A stretch of 64,000 bases of DNA from Hyphomicrobiales bacterium (GTDB taxonomy: Bacteria; Pseudomonadota; Alphaproteobacteria; Rhizobiales; Rhizobiaceae): positions 1 through 64,000 of the forward strand of contig UBKJ01000008.1 of NCBI GenBank assembly GCA_900465915.1. The letters run 5' to 3'. Shown here in pieces: positions 29,272 through 39,272 of this stretch; the first letter of the stretch is position 1; each line of letters opens with the position of its first letter. Position numbers and translations under genes: made by a program. The notes below the pieces were generated by a model. The model was not told the DNA's origin. It saw only the letters and a list, made by a program, of their open reading frames with translations, and searched no databases.

Positions 29272-29598
29272 AGCGAGGGCCGGATTCCGCCACTTTGGCC
29301 GCGTCCGTTCTGGCAGGAAGACGGTGGGACGCAGGGAGGCCCGGTCACGGGTCTGTCGACGCAGCAGAATCTTGATCCTCGCAAATCACAGGCGGTCTTG
29401 TCGCCGCAAATCTAGCCACTGTCGCCGGGGCGTACAAGGGGGCGGGCCGGCGGCGCGACCCCGCGTCGCCTTTCTTCGCGGCGATTGCGAACAAAATATG
29501 TCCCCGGCTGTAACGCGCCGCGACCGCGGCCCGCGCGCCGCCGGACGGATCGCACGAAGCGGCTTCCGGCCGCCCGGGGCGCGTGATAAGAGCGGCGC

Positions 29599-30246
29599 AT
29601 GAGCACATTCGTCATACTTCTGGGCGGCGACCTCGCCGTCACCGACCGCCTGAGACGCCAGGTCGCCGGCGCGCGCGTGCTGGCCGCCGACGGCGGCATG
29701 CGCCACGCCGAGGCGCTGGGCGTGGAGCCGGAACTGTGGCTGGGCGATTTCGATTCCGCCTCGGCCGAGCTGCTCGGCCGCTACGCCCATGTGCCGAAAA
29801 GGACCTTTCCGCGCGCCAAGGACATGACCGACGGCGAGCTGGCGCTGGACGAGGCCTTCGCGCGCGGCGCGACGCGGGCCATATTGTGCGGGGCCTTCGG
29901 CGGCGCGCGCACCGACCATACGCTCCTGCACCTGACGCTGGCGACGTTGCAGGCCGCCCAGGGCCGCGACATCTTCCTGACCAGCGGCGCGGAGGAGGCC
30001 TGGCCGCTGTCGCCCGGCGCGCGCGCCTACGACTTTCCCGACGGGACCTCGTTCAGCGTGGTCAATTTCGGCACGCTGGAAGGGCTGTCGATCACGAATG
30101 CGGAGTGGCCGTTAGACAATGTGACGTTGCCTTTCGGCTCGTCCTGGACGGTTTCCAACCGGGTGCGGGGAACCCTTCGGGTCGCCGTGCGTTGCGGTCT
30201 CGCGGTGCTTCTGGCCAATCTCGACGACGTGGCCGCCACTATGTAG
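29599..30246 (+). CDS. thiN: Thiamine diphosphokinase
   Basis: A 215-residue enzyme that makes thiamine diphosphate from thiamine and ATP in the cytosol. Recognisable blocks are LAADGGMRHAEALG, WLGDFDSAS, KDMTDGELALDEA and GAFGGARTDHTLLHL, all characteristic of the family, with a C-terminal beta domain ending in the usual TSNRVRG-like strand (VSNRVRGTLRV). The two TPP-dependent neighbours in the wider window (tkt here, pyruvate dehydrogenase elsewhere) need this cofactor. It is divergent from the M48 gene, with 228 bases between. Confidence 0.93.
   Translation: MSTFVILLGGDLAVTDRLRRQVAGARVLAADGGMRHAEALGVEPELWLGDFDSASAELLGRYAHVPKRTFPRAKDMTDGELALDEAFARGATRAILCGAFGGARTDHTLLHLTLATLQAAQGRDIFLTSGAEEAWPLSPGARAYDFPDGTSFSVVNFGTLEGLSITNAEWPLDNVTLPFGSSWTVSNRVRGTLRVAVRCGLAVLLANLDDVAATM
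30169..30193 (+). promoter_or_regulatory. Second GGAAC-N16-CGTT match, possible EcfG promoter
   Basis: The motif lies inside the 3' end of thiN, about 195 bases before the glycine-zipper lipoprotein gene. About one such match is expected by chance in 64 kb, so this is only a candidate. Confidence 0.2.
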
Positions 30247-30388
30247 GCCGCTGAGTTTGCCGGGCGAGGGGGCTTGACGATCCGCTCGCGGCGGTATTGT
30301 AAATGGAAGCCAAGCGGGATCATCTGCTTTTCGCCGAAATTGGGGACGCAAGGTCGGTGGTTATGTCAACTCTGAAGGAGATTGTTTC

Positions 30389-30676
30389 ATGAAGTCACGT
30401 CTTTCCATGATTGCAGTCGTCGGCATGCTTGCGTTCTCGACCGCGGCATGCACCTCGTCTGAACAGCGCACGGCCGGCTACGGCGTCGGCGGCGCGGCCA
30501 TCGGCGCGCTGGCCGGCGGCGCCATCGGCGGCAACGGCCGCGGCGCCCTGACCGGCGCGGCCATCGGCGCGGTCGCCGGCACGCTCGTCGGCGCGTCCCA
30601 GAGCCGCAACGGCGTGCAATATTGCAACTATCGCGACCGCTACGGCCGCATCTACGAGGACCGTTGCCGGTATTGA
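30389..30676 (+). CDS. Glycine-zipper lipoprotein
   Basis: A 95-residue protein. The signal peptide ends in a lipobox STAAC with Cys21 as the lipidation site. Residues 32-70 are a glycine-zipper repeat (GGAAIGALAGGAIGG and GAAIGAVAGTLVGAS) of the 2TM/YMGG type that inserts into membranes. A short C-terminal domain with two cysteines (YCNY, DRCRY) may form a disulfide. Such small lipoproteins (SmpA/OmlA-unrelated, Rick_17kDa-like) belong to the outer envelope. AAGGAG lies before the ATG, and a strong terminator follows. Confidence 0.85.
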   Translation: MKSRLSMIAVVGMLAFSTAACTSSEQRTAGYGVGGAAIGALAGGAIGGNGRGALTGAAIGAVAGTLVGASQSRNGVQYCNYRDRYGRIYEDRCRY

Positions 30677-30703
30677 TAAGCCGCGCTTCGCAAGCGTTCG
30701 ACG

Positions 30704-30733
30704 GCAGGCCGGGGAAACCCGGCCTGCTTTTTT
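30704..30733 (+). terminator. Intrinsic terminator of the glycine-zipper gene
   Basis: Perfect 10-bp stem GCAGGCCGGG/CCCGGCCTGC with a GAAA loop, followed by TTTTTT. Confidence 0.95.
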
Positions 30734-30809
30734 ATGCCGTCTTGATTTGACAGAACGGGTTTTGTCGCGGACAAGCAGGCGGCGTTCAACCCCATATCCA
30801 CAGGCAATC

Positions 30810-32624
<1,815 letters not shown>

Positions 32625-32765
32625 CGGGCGCCCGTGCTGAGGGCAGGCGGCTTAGGGGGAGCGGCCTGATGCGGAAGCGGACTTGTTTCGGCGCAAGCCG
32701 TCATGCCGACAGGGTATGTTGCGGGGCTTTGGGAATTTTGCGACTGGTTAGGAGGGGGTAGTTTC

Positions 32766-33095
32766 ATGAATGAATGGGAGACCATTTGGGATCATGAGAT
32801 TGCATATTTTGGAAAAAGGTCGATAGATTTCGTAAGTGAAGATTGCGCTTATAGAATTGATGTAGATGATCGGAACCAAGACGAAATCTGCGTGACTTTT
32901 GCAGATAAAAGTTTCTCTTGGCATATTTTTACCAAAGCGGCTCGCCAGGATGTTTTTCGTCTGGCTGGTATGACCCTGGGAAAGGGTGACCCGCATGGCG
33001 ATGATGTCCATTGGTTTGAGTTGACCCTGACCAAGCCGGCGGTATTGCGCTATTTTGGGGATCGTGTCCTCGTGCATGAAGACTATGAGGCTTAA
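32766..33095 (+). CDS. Unrecognised small acidic protein in AT-rich DNA
   Basis: 109 residues, no recognised domain, signal peptide or membrane segment. It is rich in Asp/Glu and aromatic residues (EWETIWDHEIAYFG, SFSWHIF, WFELTL), probably a compact alpha/beta protein. Base composition is foreign: in 32821-32880 only 23 of 60 bases are G or C, against well over 60 percent around it. ATG 32766 is chosen because TTAGGAGGGGG lies upstream; an in-frame ATG at 32703 is less likely. It is followed 52 bases later by another unknown gene. Small acidic proteins of this look are often immunity proteins, but that is only a suggestion. Confidence 0.7.
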   Translation: MNEWETIWDHEIAYFGKRSIDFVSEDCAYRIDVDDRNQDEICVTFADKSFSWHIFTKAARQDVFRLAGMTLGKGDPHGDDVHWFELTLTKPAVLRYFGDRVLVHEDYEA

Positions 33096-33147
33096 CTCCT
33101 ATCGCGGAATTCCAAAACAGGGGAACTTTACGAAGAAGGAGGGCCAA

Positions 33148-33552
33148 ATGAAATCCGACTGGAATTTGATCCGGGGCATGATGGGCGCGGCGATCGACGC
33201 CTGTGAACGGATCGAGGCGGCTGGTTATACCGAAAGCGACCGAGACGCGAGCATCGACGTCGGTGGTCAGCAGGTCAGCGTTCAGGATTTTCTTGTCAGC
33301 GCTTGGACGCTGCCGGAAAATCTTCGTTATCAGATTATTCGCGAGCGCCACGACCAAGCGACGGGCCTTCCTTATGTGCCGGAAGCAGCCCGTATCCTCG
33401 TCGCGATGGCGCAGGCAAGCGCGGAACTGATCGGCGCAGGCGACACGGCCCCGACGAGGGATGATATCCAGAAAATGATTCAGTGGTTTGGGAACCATGC
33501 CGCTCCCGGTATCGAGCAGGCTATTGCTGATCGCCGGCGCGCTGTCGCGTAA
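33148..33552 (+). CDS. Unrecognised helical protein, second gene of the AT-rich insertion
   Basis: 134 residues beginning MKSDWNLIRGMMGAAIDACE, mostly helical by composition, with no membrane segment. The ATG has AAGGAGG five bases upstream, a strong ribosome site, so the gene is likely translated. Composition is intermediate between the AT-rich gene before it and the host. The first residues resemble the MKxDWxLIR start seen in some small phage- or defence-associated proteins, but I cannot assign a family. It is probably co-transcribed with the preceding gene. Confidence 0.7.
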   Translation: MKSDWNLIRGMMGAAIDACERIEAAGYTESDRDASIDVGGQQVSVQDFLVSAWTLPENLRYQIIRERHDQATGLPYVPEAARILVAMAQASAELIGAGDTAPTRDDIQKMIQWFGNHAAPGIEQAIADRRRAVA

Positions 33553-33633
33553 CCCTTGCTTGGGCCCGTCCCATAACGCGCGTCGTTTCTTGAAGCGGTA
33601 ACGGGCTGGCGGCGACAGGAATTGCGGGATGGA

Positions 33634-33813
33634 TCACTGCAGATGCTCCACCTGAAGGTCGTATTCCGGCGGGGACTGCGCCGCGGTGGTGGTTAAGCGT
33701 CCGCCGCTTTTCAGCATTTCAATGGCTTCTTTTCGCAGCCACCAGGATTGCGCCTTGACGAAACCCTCTTCAAGGGAAGCCGCCGGCCGAGCGAAACCCC
33801 GGCCGGCGGTCAT
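33634..33813 (-). pseudogene. Short open frame, possible gene remnant
   Basis: A 59-codon frame. Its central part (EEGFVKAQSWWLRKEAIEML) looks like real protein, but its N-terminal codons coincide with a GC-rich hairpin (CCGCCGGCC/GGCCGGCGG, 33780-33811) that lies behind the aldo/keto reductase gene, so the ATG is doubtful. No ribosome site was seen. It may be the 3' end of a gene truncated when the adjoining DNA was inserted, or a small intact gene. Confidence 0.35.
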
Positions 33814-33831
33814 CCGTCATGCTTCCGCCCG

Positions 33832-34782
33832 CTAGGCCGCGCTGGCCTTGTCGAGGAGCGCCAGCTCGTCGGCGGACAGTTTCAGCTCCACCGCGCCGAT
33901 CAGCTCGTTGAGCTGGGCCAGCCGGGTGGCGCTGGCGATGGGGGCGGTGACGGCGGGCTGGGCGATCAGCCAGGCGATGGCCACCTGCGCCGGGGTGGCG
34001 GCATGGTTTTTCGCCGCCGCGTCCAGCGCGTCGAGGATGCGGCTGCCGCGTTCGGTCAGGTATTTCTCCACCGTCGCCCCGCGCGCGCTCTGGCCGAGAT
34101 CGTCCTTCGAGCGGTATTTGCCGGTCAGGAAGCCCGAGGCCAGCGAATAATAGGAGATGACGCCGAGGCCGTTCTCGCGGCAGAGCGCGGCGAGGCCGTT
34201 CTCGAAGTCGGCGCGGTCGTAGAGGTTATAGAGCGGCTGCAGGCTCTGGTAGCGCGGCAGGCCGTGCTTTTCGGCGACGTCGAGCGCCTGCGACAGCCGC
34301 TCCGGGGTGAGGTTCGACGCGCCGATGGCGCGCACCTTGCCGGCGTCGATCAGCTCGCGATAGGCGCCGAGCGTGTCCTCGAAGGGCGTCTCGGGATCGT
34401 CCCAGTGGGACTGGTAGAGGTCGATATAGTCGGTCTGCAGCCGCTTCAGCGAGGCGTCGACCGCCTTGCGGATATAGGCCGGCGACAGGCCCTTCTCGTC
34501 CGGCCCCATCTGCGAGCCGACCTTGGTGGCGATCACCACCTTGTCGCGCAGCCCGCGCGATTTCAGCCAGTTTCCGATGATGGTCTCGGATTCGCCGCCC
34601 GCATTGCCGGGCGCCCAGGCGGAATAGACGTCCGCCGTGTCGATGAAATTGAAGCCGGCGTCGACGAAACGGTCGAGCAGCGAAAACGAGGTCGCCTCGT
34701 CGACCGTCCATCCGAACACGTTGCCGCCGAAGCATAGCGGCGACACCTGCAATTCGGAGCGTCCGAGCTTTCTGAACTCCAT
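33832..34782 (-). CDS. Aldo/keto reductase
   Basis: A 316-residue NADPH-dependent TIM-barrel oxidoreductase. The catalytic tetrad is visible: Asp48 and Tyr53 in DTADVYS, Lys87 in IATKVG and His126 in QSHWDD. The NADPH-binding end is ASATRLAQLNELIGAVEL. It is similar to the YajO/Tas branch and lacks an N-terminal extension. The physiological carbonyl substrate cannot be inferred. The gene stands alone, and a GC-rich hairpin without a T-run follows it. Confidence 0.9.
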   Translation of the reverse strand: MEFRKLGRSELQVSPLCFGGNVFGWTVDEATSFSLLDRFVDAGFNFIDTADVYSAWAPGNAGGESETIIGNWLKSRGLRDKVVIATKVGSQMGPDEKGLSPAYIRKAVDASLKRLQTDYIDLYQSHWDDPETPFEDTLGAYRELIDAGKVRAIGASNLTPERLSQALDVAEKHGLPRYQSLQPLYNLYDRADFENGLAALCRENGLGVISYYSLASGFLTGKYRSKDDLGQSARGATVEKYLTERGSRILDALDAAAKNHAATPAQVAIAWLIAQPAVTAPIASATRLAQLNELIGAVELKLSADELALLDKASAA

Positions 34783-34855
34783 GGGCTTCTTCCTTTCGTC
34801 TGAATGGGAGCGGCGCGAGGCCGCCCGGTTCCGGTTTCAGGAAGACGCCGCGGGA

Positions 34856-35116
34856 TCAACGCATGCCGAGCGCGTCCATATAGAGCTGGAGCACGGCCTC
34901 TTCTTCCTGACGCTCATGGTCTTCTTTCTTGCGCAGACGAATAATGGTTCTTACGACCTTGCTGTCAAACCCCGAACCCTTCAATTCGGCGTAAACTTCC
35001 TTGATATCGTCGGCGATGGTCTTTTTTTCCTCCTCGAGCCGCTCGATGCGTTCGATGAAGGCGCGCAACTGGCCGACGGCGAGGGTCTGGGCTTCGCTGG
35101 TGATGTCGTCGCTCAC
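34856..35116 (-). CDS. gapR: Nucleoid-associated protein GapR (DUF2312)
   Basis: An 86-residue, highly charged, coiled-coil protein ([19 protein letters not shown], then [22 protein letters not shown]). This is the conserved alphaproteobacterial DUF2312/UPF0335 family. In Caulobacter, GapR binds overtwisted AT-rich DNA ahead of replication and transcription forks and is essential. The family length is 80-90 residues, so it is complete. It is a monocistronic gene between an aldo/keto reductase and a formylglutamate amidohydrolase. Confidence 0.93.
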   Translation of the reverse strand: MSDDITSEAQTLAVGQLRAFIERIERLEEEKKTIADDIKEVYAELKGSGFDSKVVRTIIRLRKKEDHERQEEEAVLQLYMDALGMR

Positions 35117-35265
35117 GAGGCTTTACTCCGATTGAATGATTGAAGGACGCGGCGAGCGGGACCCGGCCCGGAAGGGGCGGCGCTCGCCGGAAACTGCGGA
35201 TCGTTTTCCGCCGAGTCGCCGGCGAAATTAAGAGCCTTTTTCGATGCCCCAGCCGAAATCGCCGG

Positions 35266-36081
35266 TCAAGGCCTGTGGATAGCGGGCAAAGCGGGCGCTT
35301 CGTCGGTGCGCGAGCCGAAGAAGCGCGGCTCGCGCACCGCCTCGAGCGCGTTGACGGCGGCGATGATCGGGGCCAGCCGGTCGGTCCATTCGGCCACGCC
35401 CGCTGCGTCGGCGATCAGGTCCTGGCGCACCTCGATCAGCACGTTGGCGTAGCCGTTTTTCGTGGCGTGGCGGTAGAGCGCGTCGTTCTTCAACGCGCCG
35501 TCATAGGGCTCGTTGTCGCCGACGACGAGGCCGGGCTCGGCGCGCAGGCGGTCGAGGAAGGGGGCGACGCCGCGCGGGTCCTTGTCCCACAACAGGCCCA
35601 CATGCCACGGGCGCGCCTTGCCGCGCCAGGCGGGCGTGAAGGAATGCAGCGCCACGACATAGGGCGCGCGGCCGCTTTCCGCCGCGGCGCGGGCGACCGT
35701 CTCGGCCACCATGTCGTGATAGGGGCGGTGGAAGCGCGCGAGCCGCTTCTCGCGCTCCTCCGGCGTCAGCGGATAGTTGCCGGGGATGACCGCGCCGTCC
35801 GACAATTGCATGATCAGCGTCGGGTCGTCCTCGCCGCGATTGGGGTCGATCAGCAGGCGCGAGAAGCCGGCCAAGGCCGCCGGCGCGCCGAGGCGGGCGG
35901 CGAGCGCGCGGGTCAGCGCCTCGACGCCGATGTCATAGGCGATGTGGCGGTCGAATTCGCGCGCCGGCAGGCCGAGCGCGCCATATTCGGCGGGCAAGTC
36001 GCGCCGGGCGTGGTCGGCGGTGAGCACCAGTCCGAGGCGGAAATCGCCGTCGATCCGGCAGGCGGGCGAAAAGGGCTGCAA
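35266..36081 (-). CDS. N-formylglutamate amidohydrolase
   Basis: A 271-residue zinc hydrolase. Typical blocks are VLTADHARRDLP (metal-binding Asp-His), GFSRLLIDPNRGEDD and the His-containing RFHRPYHDMV and ALHSFTP. In the histidine pathway (HutG type) it releases formate from N-formylglutamate; several paralogues exist in rhizobia and this one has no hut neighbours, so the substrate may differ. The start is TTG, with GGAG seven bases upstream. No ATG is available in this frame. Confidence 0.85.
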   Translation of the reverse strand: MQPFSPACRIDGDFRLGLVLTADHARRDLPAEYGALGLPAREFDRHIAYDIGVEALTRALAARLGAPAALAGFSRLLIDPNRGEDDPTLIMQLSDGAVIPGNYPLTPEEREKRLARFHRPYHDMVAETVARAAAESGRAPYVVALHSFTPAWRGKARPWHVGLLWDKDPRGVAPFLDRLRAEPGLVVGDNEPYDGALKNDALYRHATKNGYANVLIEVRQDLIADAAGVAEWTDRLAPIIAAVNALEAVREPRFFGSRTDEAPALPAIHRP

Positions 36082-36306
36082 GCGGCGTCTCCGGTCGGGT
36101 TGGGGCGCGATTTTCGCGCCGCACGAAAAACTGATCCGGCTCTGTCATGAGAAAGCCGGGATTGCAATGGCCATAGTTTGCCGATCCGCGCCGCTTCTCG
36201 TCTCGATTGCGTTGACATCAAAGACGAAACTGCCGAAAAGAGATCGACCGCGAACGGGATAAACCCGCGCGCGACCATGCGATTGCGGACTGAAAGGGTT
36301 CGGCGA

Positions 36307-36768
36307 ATGCGACTTCCGAAAATCCTGGCCTTGTTCGTCGCCGTGCTGACGGGCGCATTGGGCATGGCGGCGTTGGAAGCGCGCGCCGATTTCCGCGTCT
36401 GCAACTCCACCCAGAACCTCGTCGGCGTCGCCATCGGCTACCGCGCCAAGACCGGCTGGGTGACCGAGGGCTGGTGGCATATCGACGGCTCGACCTGCAA
36501 GACGCTGATCGAAGGCCCGCTGACCTCGCGGTTCTATTATCTCTACGCCGAGGACGCCCAGGGCGGCGGGCGCTGGGAGGGCAAGGCGAACATGTGCGTG
36601 GCGGAAAAGGAATTCCGCATCACGGGCGTGCAGGATTGCTTCGCGCGCGGCTTCCAGCGCGCCGGCTTCCAGGAATACGACACCGGGGAACAATCGAGCT
36701 GGATGGTGCAGCTCACCGACGATACGATCCCAGAAACCCCCACAGTGACAGGAACGAACAACCAATGA
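36307..36768 (+). CDS. DUF1036 secreted protein
   Basis: 153 residues. Residues 1-27 form a signal peptide ending in LEARA, and the mature protein starts DFRVCNSTQNLVGVAIGYR. Four or more cysteines (VCNST, STCKT, NMCVAE, QDCFARG) suggest disulfides in the periplasm. DUF1036 proteins have no known function. ATG 36307 is chosen because it starts the signal peptide. Its last codons overlap pyk as ATGA, an unusual coupling of a periplasmic protein to a glycolytic enzyme. Confidence 0.82.
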   Translation: MRLPKILALFVAVLTGALGMAALEARADFRVCNSTQNLVGVAIGYRAKTGWVTEGWWHIDGSTCKTLIEGPLTSRFYYLYAEDAQGGGRWEGKANMCVAEKEFRITGVQDCFARGFQRAGFQEYDTGEQSSWMVQLTDDTIPETPTVTGTNNQ

Positions 36769-38201
36769 AGCGCAACCGCAAGGTCAAGATTCTCGCGACG
36801 CTGGGACCGGCGTCCGGCGAGGAGGCCGTCATTCGGAAACTTTTCGAGGCCGGCGCCGACGTCTTCCGCATCAATATGAGCCACGCCAGCCACGACCTGA
36901 TGCGCGAGCTGGTGCGCCGCATCCGCAATGTGGAGAAGGAGCTGGGCCGCCCGATCGGCATCCTCGCCGACCTGCAGGGGCCGAAGCTGCGCGTCGGCAA
37001 GTTCGCCGCCGGCAAGGTGGAGCTGAAGCCGGGCCAGACCTTCACGCTCGACGACAACGAGGCTCCCGGCGACGCGAACCGCGTGTTCCTGCCGCATCCG
37101 GAGATCCTCGCCGCCGTCGAGCCGGGCCATCGCCTCCTGATCGACGACGGCAAGCTGCATCTGGTGGCCGAGGCCTGCGACGGCCGCTCGATCCGCTGCA
37201 AGGTGGTGTCGGGCACCAACATCTCCGACCGCAAGGGCGTCAGCCTGCCGGACACGACGCTGGGCGTCGGCGCGCTGACCGAGAAGGACCGCGCCGACCT
37301 CGACGCGGTGCTGAAGGAGGAGATCGACTGGGTGGCGCTGTCCTTCATCCAGCGTCCCGAGGACCTGGTCGAAGTGCGCAAGATCTCGGGCGGCCGGGTC
37401 GGCCTGATGTCGAAGATCGAGAAGCCGCAGGCCGTGGCGCGGCTCGACGAGATCATCGAGGTGTCGGACGCGCTGATGGTGGCGCGCGGCGACCTCGGCG
37501 TCGAGATGCCGCTGGAGAGCGTGCCGGGCATCCAGAAGCAGATCACCCGCAAGGGCCGCCGCGCCGGCAAGCCGGTGGTGGTCGCCACCCAGATGCTGGA
37601 ATCGATGATCACCGCCCCGGTGCCGACCCGCGCCGAGGTGTCGGACGTCGCCACCGCCGTGTTCGAGGGCGCCGACGCCATCATGCTGTCGGCGGAATCG
37701 GCCTCGGGCCAGTATCCGGTCGAGGCGGTCGCCACCATGAACCGCATCGCCGAGCAGGTCGAGCGCGAGCAGACTTATGTCAGCATCATCGAGGCGCAGC
37801 GCGCCGAGCCGGAGGCCACCGGCGCGGACGCGATTTCGCTCGCCGCGCGCCAGATCGCCGAGACGCTGAAGCTGTCGGCCATCGTCACCTACACCGCCTC
37901 GGGCGGCACGGGCCTGCGCGCCGCGCGCGAGCGTCCGCGCACGCGCATCATCTCGCTGTCGCCGGTGGTGGAGACGGCCCGCCGCCTGTCGCTGGTCTGG
38001 GGCCTGCATTGCGTGGTGACGCATGATTCGGACGACCAGGAGGACATGGTGAACCACGCCTGCCGCATCGCCTATCACGAGGAGTTCGGCGCGGCGGGCG
38101 ACCGCATCATCATCACCGCCGGCGTGCCCTTCGGCACCCCCGGCTCGACCAACATGCTGCGCATCGCCTATATCGGGCCCGACGGGCAGTCGGGCATCTG
38201 A
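36765..38201 (+). CDS. pyk: Pyruvate kinase
   Basis: 478 residues, cytosolic. It starts MKRNRKVKILATLGPAS and shows FRINMSH, ILADLQGPKLRVG, the catalytic LMSKIEKPQAV (Lys) and VARGDLGVEMP, plus MLESMITAPVPTRAEVSDV, all classical. It converts PEP and ADP to pyruvate and ATP. The start overlaps the DUF1036 stop by four bases (ATGA). Pyruvate kinase, pyruvate carboxylase and the tkt-gap-pgk-fba cluster in this window together cover most of the lower glycolysis/anaplerosis branch point. Confidence 0.97.
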   Translation: MKRNRKVKILATLGPASGEEAVIRKLFEAGADVFRINMSHASHDLMRELVRRIRNVEKELGRPIGILADLQGPKLRVGKFAAGKVELKPGQTFTLDDNEAPGDANRVFLPHPEILAAVEPGHRLLIDDGKLHLVAEACDGRSIRCKVVSGTNISDRKGVSLPDTTLGVGALTEKDRADLDAVLKEEIDWVALSFIQRPEDLVEVRKISGGRVGLMSKIEKPQAVARLDEIIEVSDALMVARGDLGVEMPLESVPGIQKQITRKGRRAGKPVVVATQMLESMITAPVPTRAEVSDVATAVFEGADAIMLSAESASGQYPVEAVATMNRIAEQVEREQTYVSIIEAQRAEPEATGADAISLAARQIAETLKLSAIVTYTASGGTGLRAARERPRTRIISLSPVVETARRLSLVWGLHCVVTHDSDDQEDMVNHACRIAYHEEFGAAGDRIIITAGVPFGTPGSTNMLRIAYIGPDGQSGI

Positions 38202-38225
38202 CCGGCTTCGGTCTAGGCTGAAACG

Positions 38226-38253
38226 AAAACGCGCCCCTCGGGGCGCGTTTTTT
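38226..38253. terminator. Bidirectional terminator between pyk and the TPR gene
   Basis: GCGCCC/GGGCGC core with flanking AAAAC and GTTTTTT on either side; it serves two convergent genes. Confidence 0.9.
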
Positions 38254-38272
38254 ATTGCCGGATAGGAAGGGA

Positions 38273-38908
38273 TCAGGTGCGGGTGTCGGAGAGTTCTTCC
38301 GTCAGCTCGTCGAGGCCCTTCTGCGCCTCGCGCATCATGGGATAGACGGCGAGCGCCTGCTCATAGGCCTTCAGCGCCTGCTGCTTGAGGCCGCGGGCGC
38401 GCAGGACGCCGGCCATGGCGGTCATGGCGTCGAAATGGCGCGGCTCCAGCGCCAGCGCGCGCTCGATGTCGCTCATGGCGTGGGCGTATTCGTGGCGCTC
38501 GATATAGACCGCCGCGCGGCGGTTCCACGCCTCGGCGTAGTCGGGATTGAGGGCGATGGCCTCGTTGAGGAAATCGAGCGCGGCGGGATAGCGCCGCTCC
38601 TGCGCGGCTTTGTCGGCCCATTGCAGCAGCAGGTCGATGGTGGCGCTGCCCGATTGCGCCCACAGGGCTTCGATCTGCGCGGCGATGCGCTTGGCGCGGC
38701 CTTCGTCCGAGGCGCGGCGCAGGTCGGCGAAGAGCTTGTCGAGCCGTTCTTCCGGCGAAGGCGCGGAGGCCTCGGCCTGCGGCGGCTTCTTGCCCTCGGC
38801 CTGGGCCGCGGCGAGGGCGTCCTCCAGCGGCGTCCCGGCATAGGCCGGAAAGGCTGTGAGGAAAAGCAGGCATGCAAAAACGTTCCGCATGCGCATAAAA
38901 TCTCTCAT
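38273..38908 (-). CDS. Periplasmic TPR-repeat protein
   Basis: 211 residues with a signal peptide (NVFACLLFLTAFPAYA). About three tetratricopeptide repeats follow, in residues 95-205 (RRYPAALDFLNEAIALNPDY, then HEYAHAMSDIERALALEPRH, then GLKQQALKAYEQALAVYPMM). Such proteins are protein-interaction scaffolds in the periplasm; no partner can be named. Starts at 38908, 38893 and 38887 are possible. It shares a convergent terminator with pyk. Confidence 0.85.
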   Translation of the reverse strand: MRDFMRMRNVFACLLFLTAFPAYAGTPLEDALAAAQAEGKKPPQAEASAPSPEERLDKLFADLRRASDEGRAKRIAAQIEALWAQSGSATIDLLLQWADKAAQERRYPAALDFLNEAIALNPDYAEAWNRRAAVYIERHEYAHAMSDIERALALEPRHFDAMTAMAGVLRARGLKQQALKAYEQALAVYPMMREAQKGLDELTEELSDTRT

Positions 38909-38945
38909 GCGCAGCGAAACGTCAAATGCCGAAGGGCGGATGATG

Positions 38946-39071
38946 TCAGCCCTGACGCGCCTTGTAGCGCGGGGCGGTCTTGTTGATGATGTAAACGCGG
39001 CCCTTGCGGCGGACGAGCTGGCAGTCGCGATGACGGGCCTTGAGCGCCTTGAGCGAATTCTTGATCTTCAT
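38946..39071 (-). CDS. rpmJ: 50S ribosomal protein L36
   Basis: A 41-residue basic protein, [20 protein letters not shown] to [11 protein letters not shown]. It is the alphaproteobacterial C-minus form: only one Cys remains, so it cannot bind zinc. It is a standalone gene, as usual in this class. ATG and stop are unambiguous. Confidence 0.95.
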   Translation of the reverse strand: MKIKNSLKALKARHRDCQLVRRKGRVYIINKTAPRYKARQG

Positions 39072-39272
39072 GTCAATCACCGGTCTGGTTGGCCCATCGA
39101 CAGGACATGCCGCCGGGCTTGCATAAAAACAGGCGCCGAAGCGCCAATTGGTTCACAGGCATGTCGCATGCCCGAAGGGTTGGCCGAAATACACAAGATC
39201 GGGGCCGAATGTCAACTCCCGCGCGGCGGATTCAAAAGCTTCGCCCCGAAAAATCCGCCGGCGGGGGCGGAT

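Noticed and set aside
32640..33831. Transposon or prophage as the carrier of the AT-rich genes
   Set aside because: No transposase, integrase, terminal inverted repeats, target duplication or tRNA was seen at either side, so the carrier cannot be named.
35933..36148. ATG-start frame overlapping the start of the formylglutamate amidohydrolase gene in another frame
   Set aside because: A frameshifted N-terminus was considered, but the TTG frame already begins shortly before the conserved ADHARR block and has a ribosome site, so no frameshift is needed.
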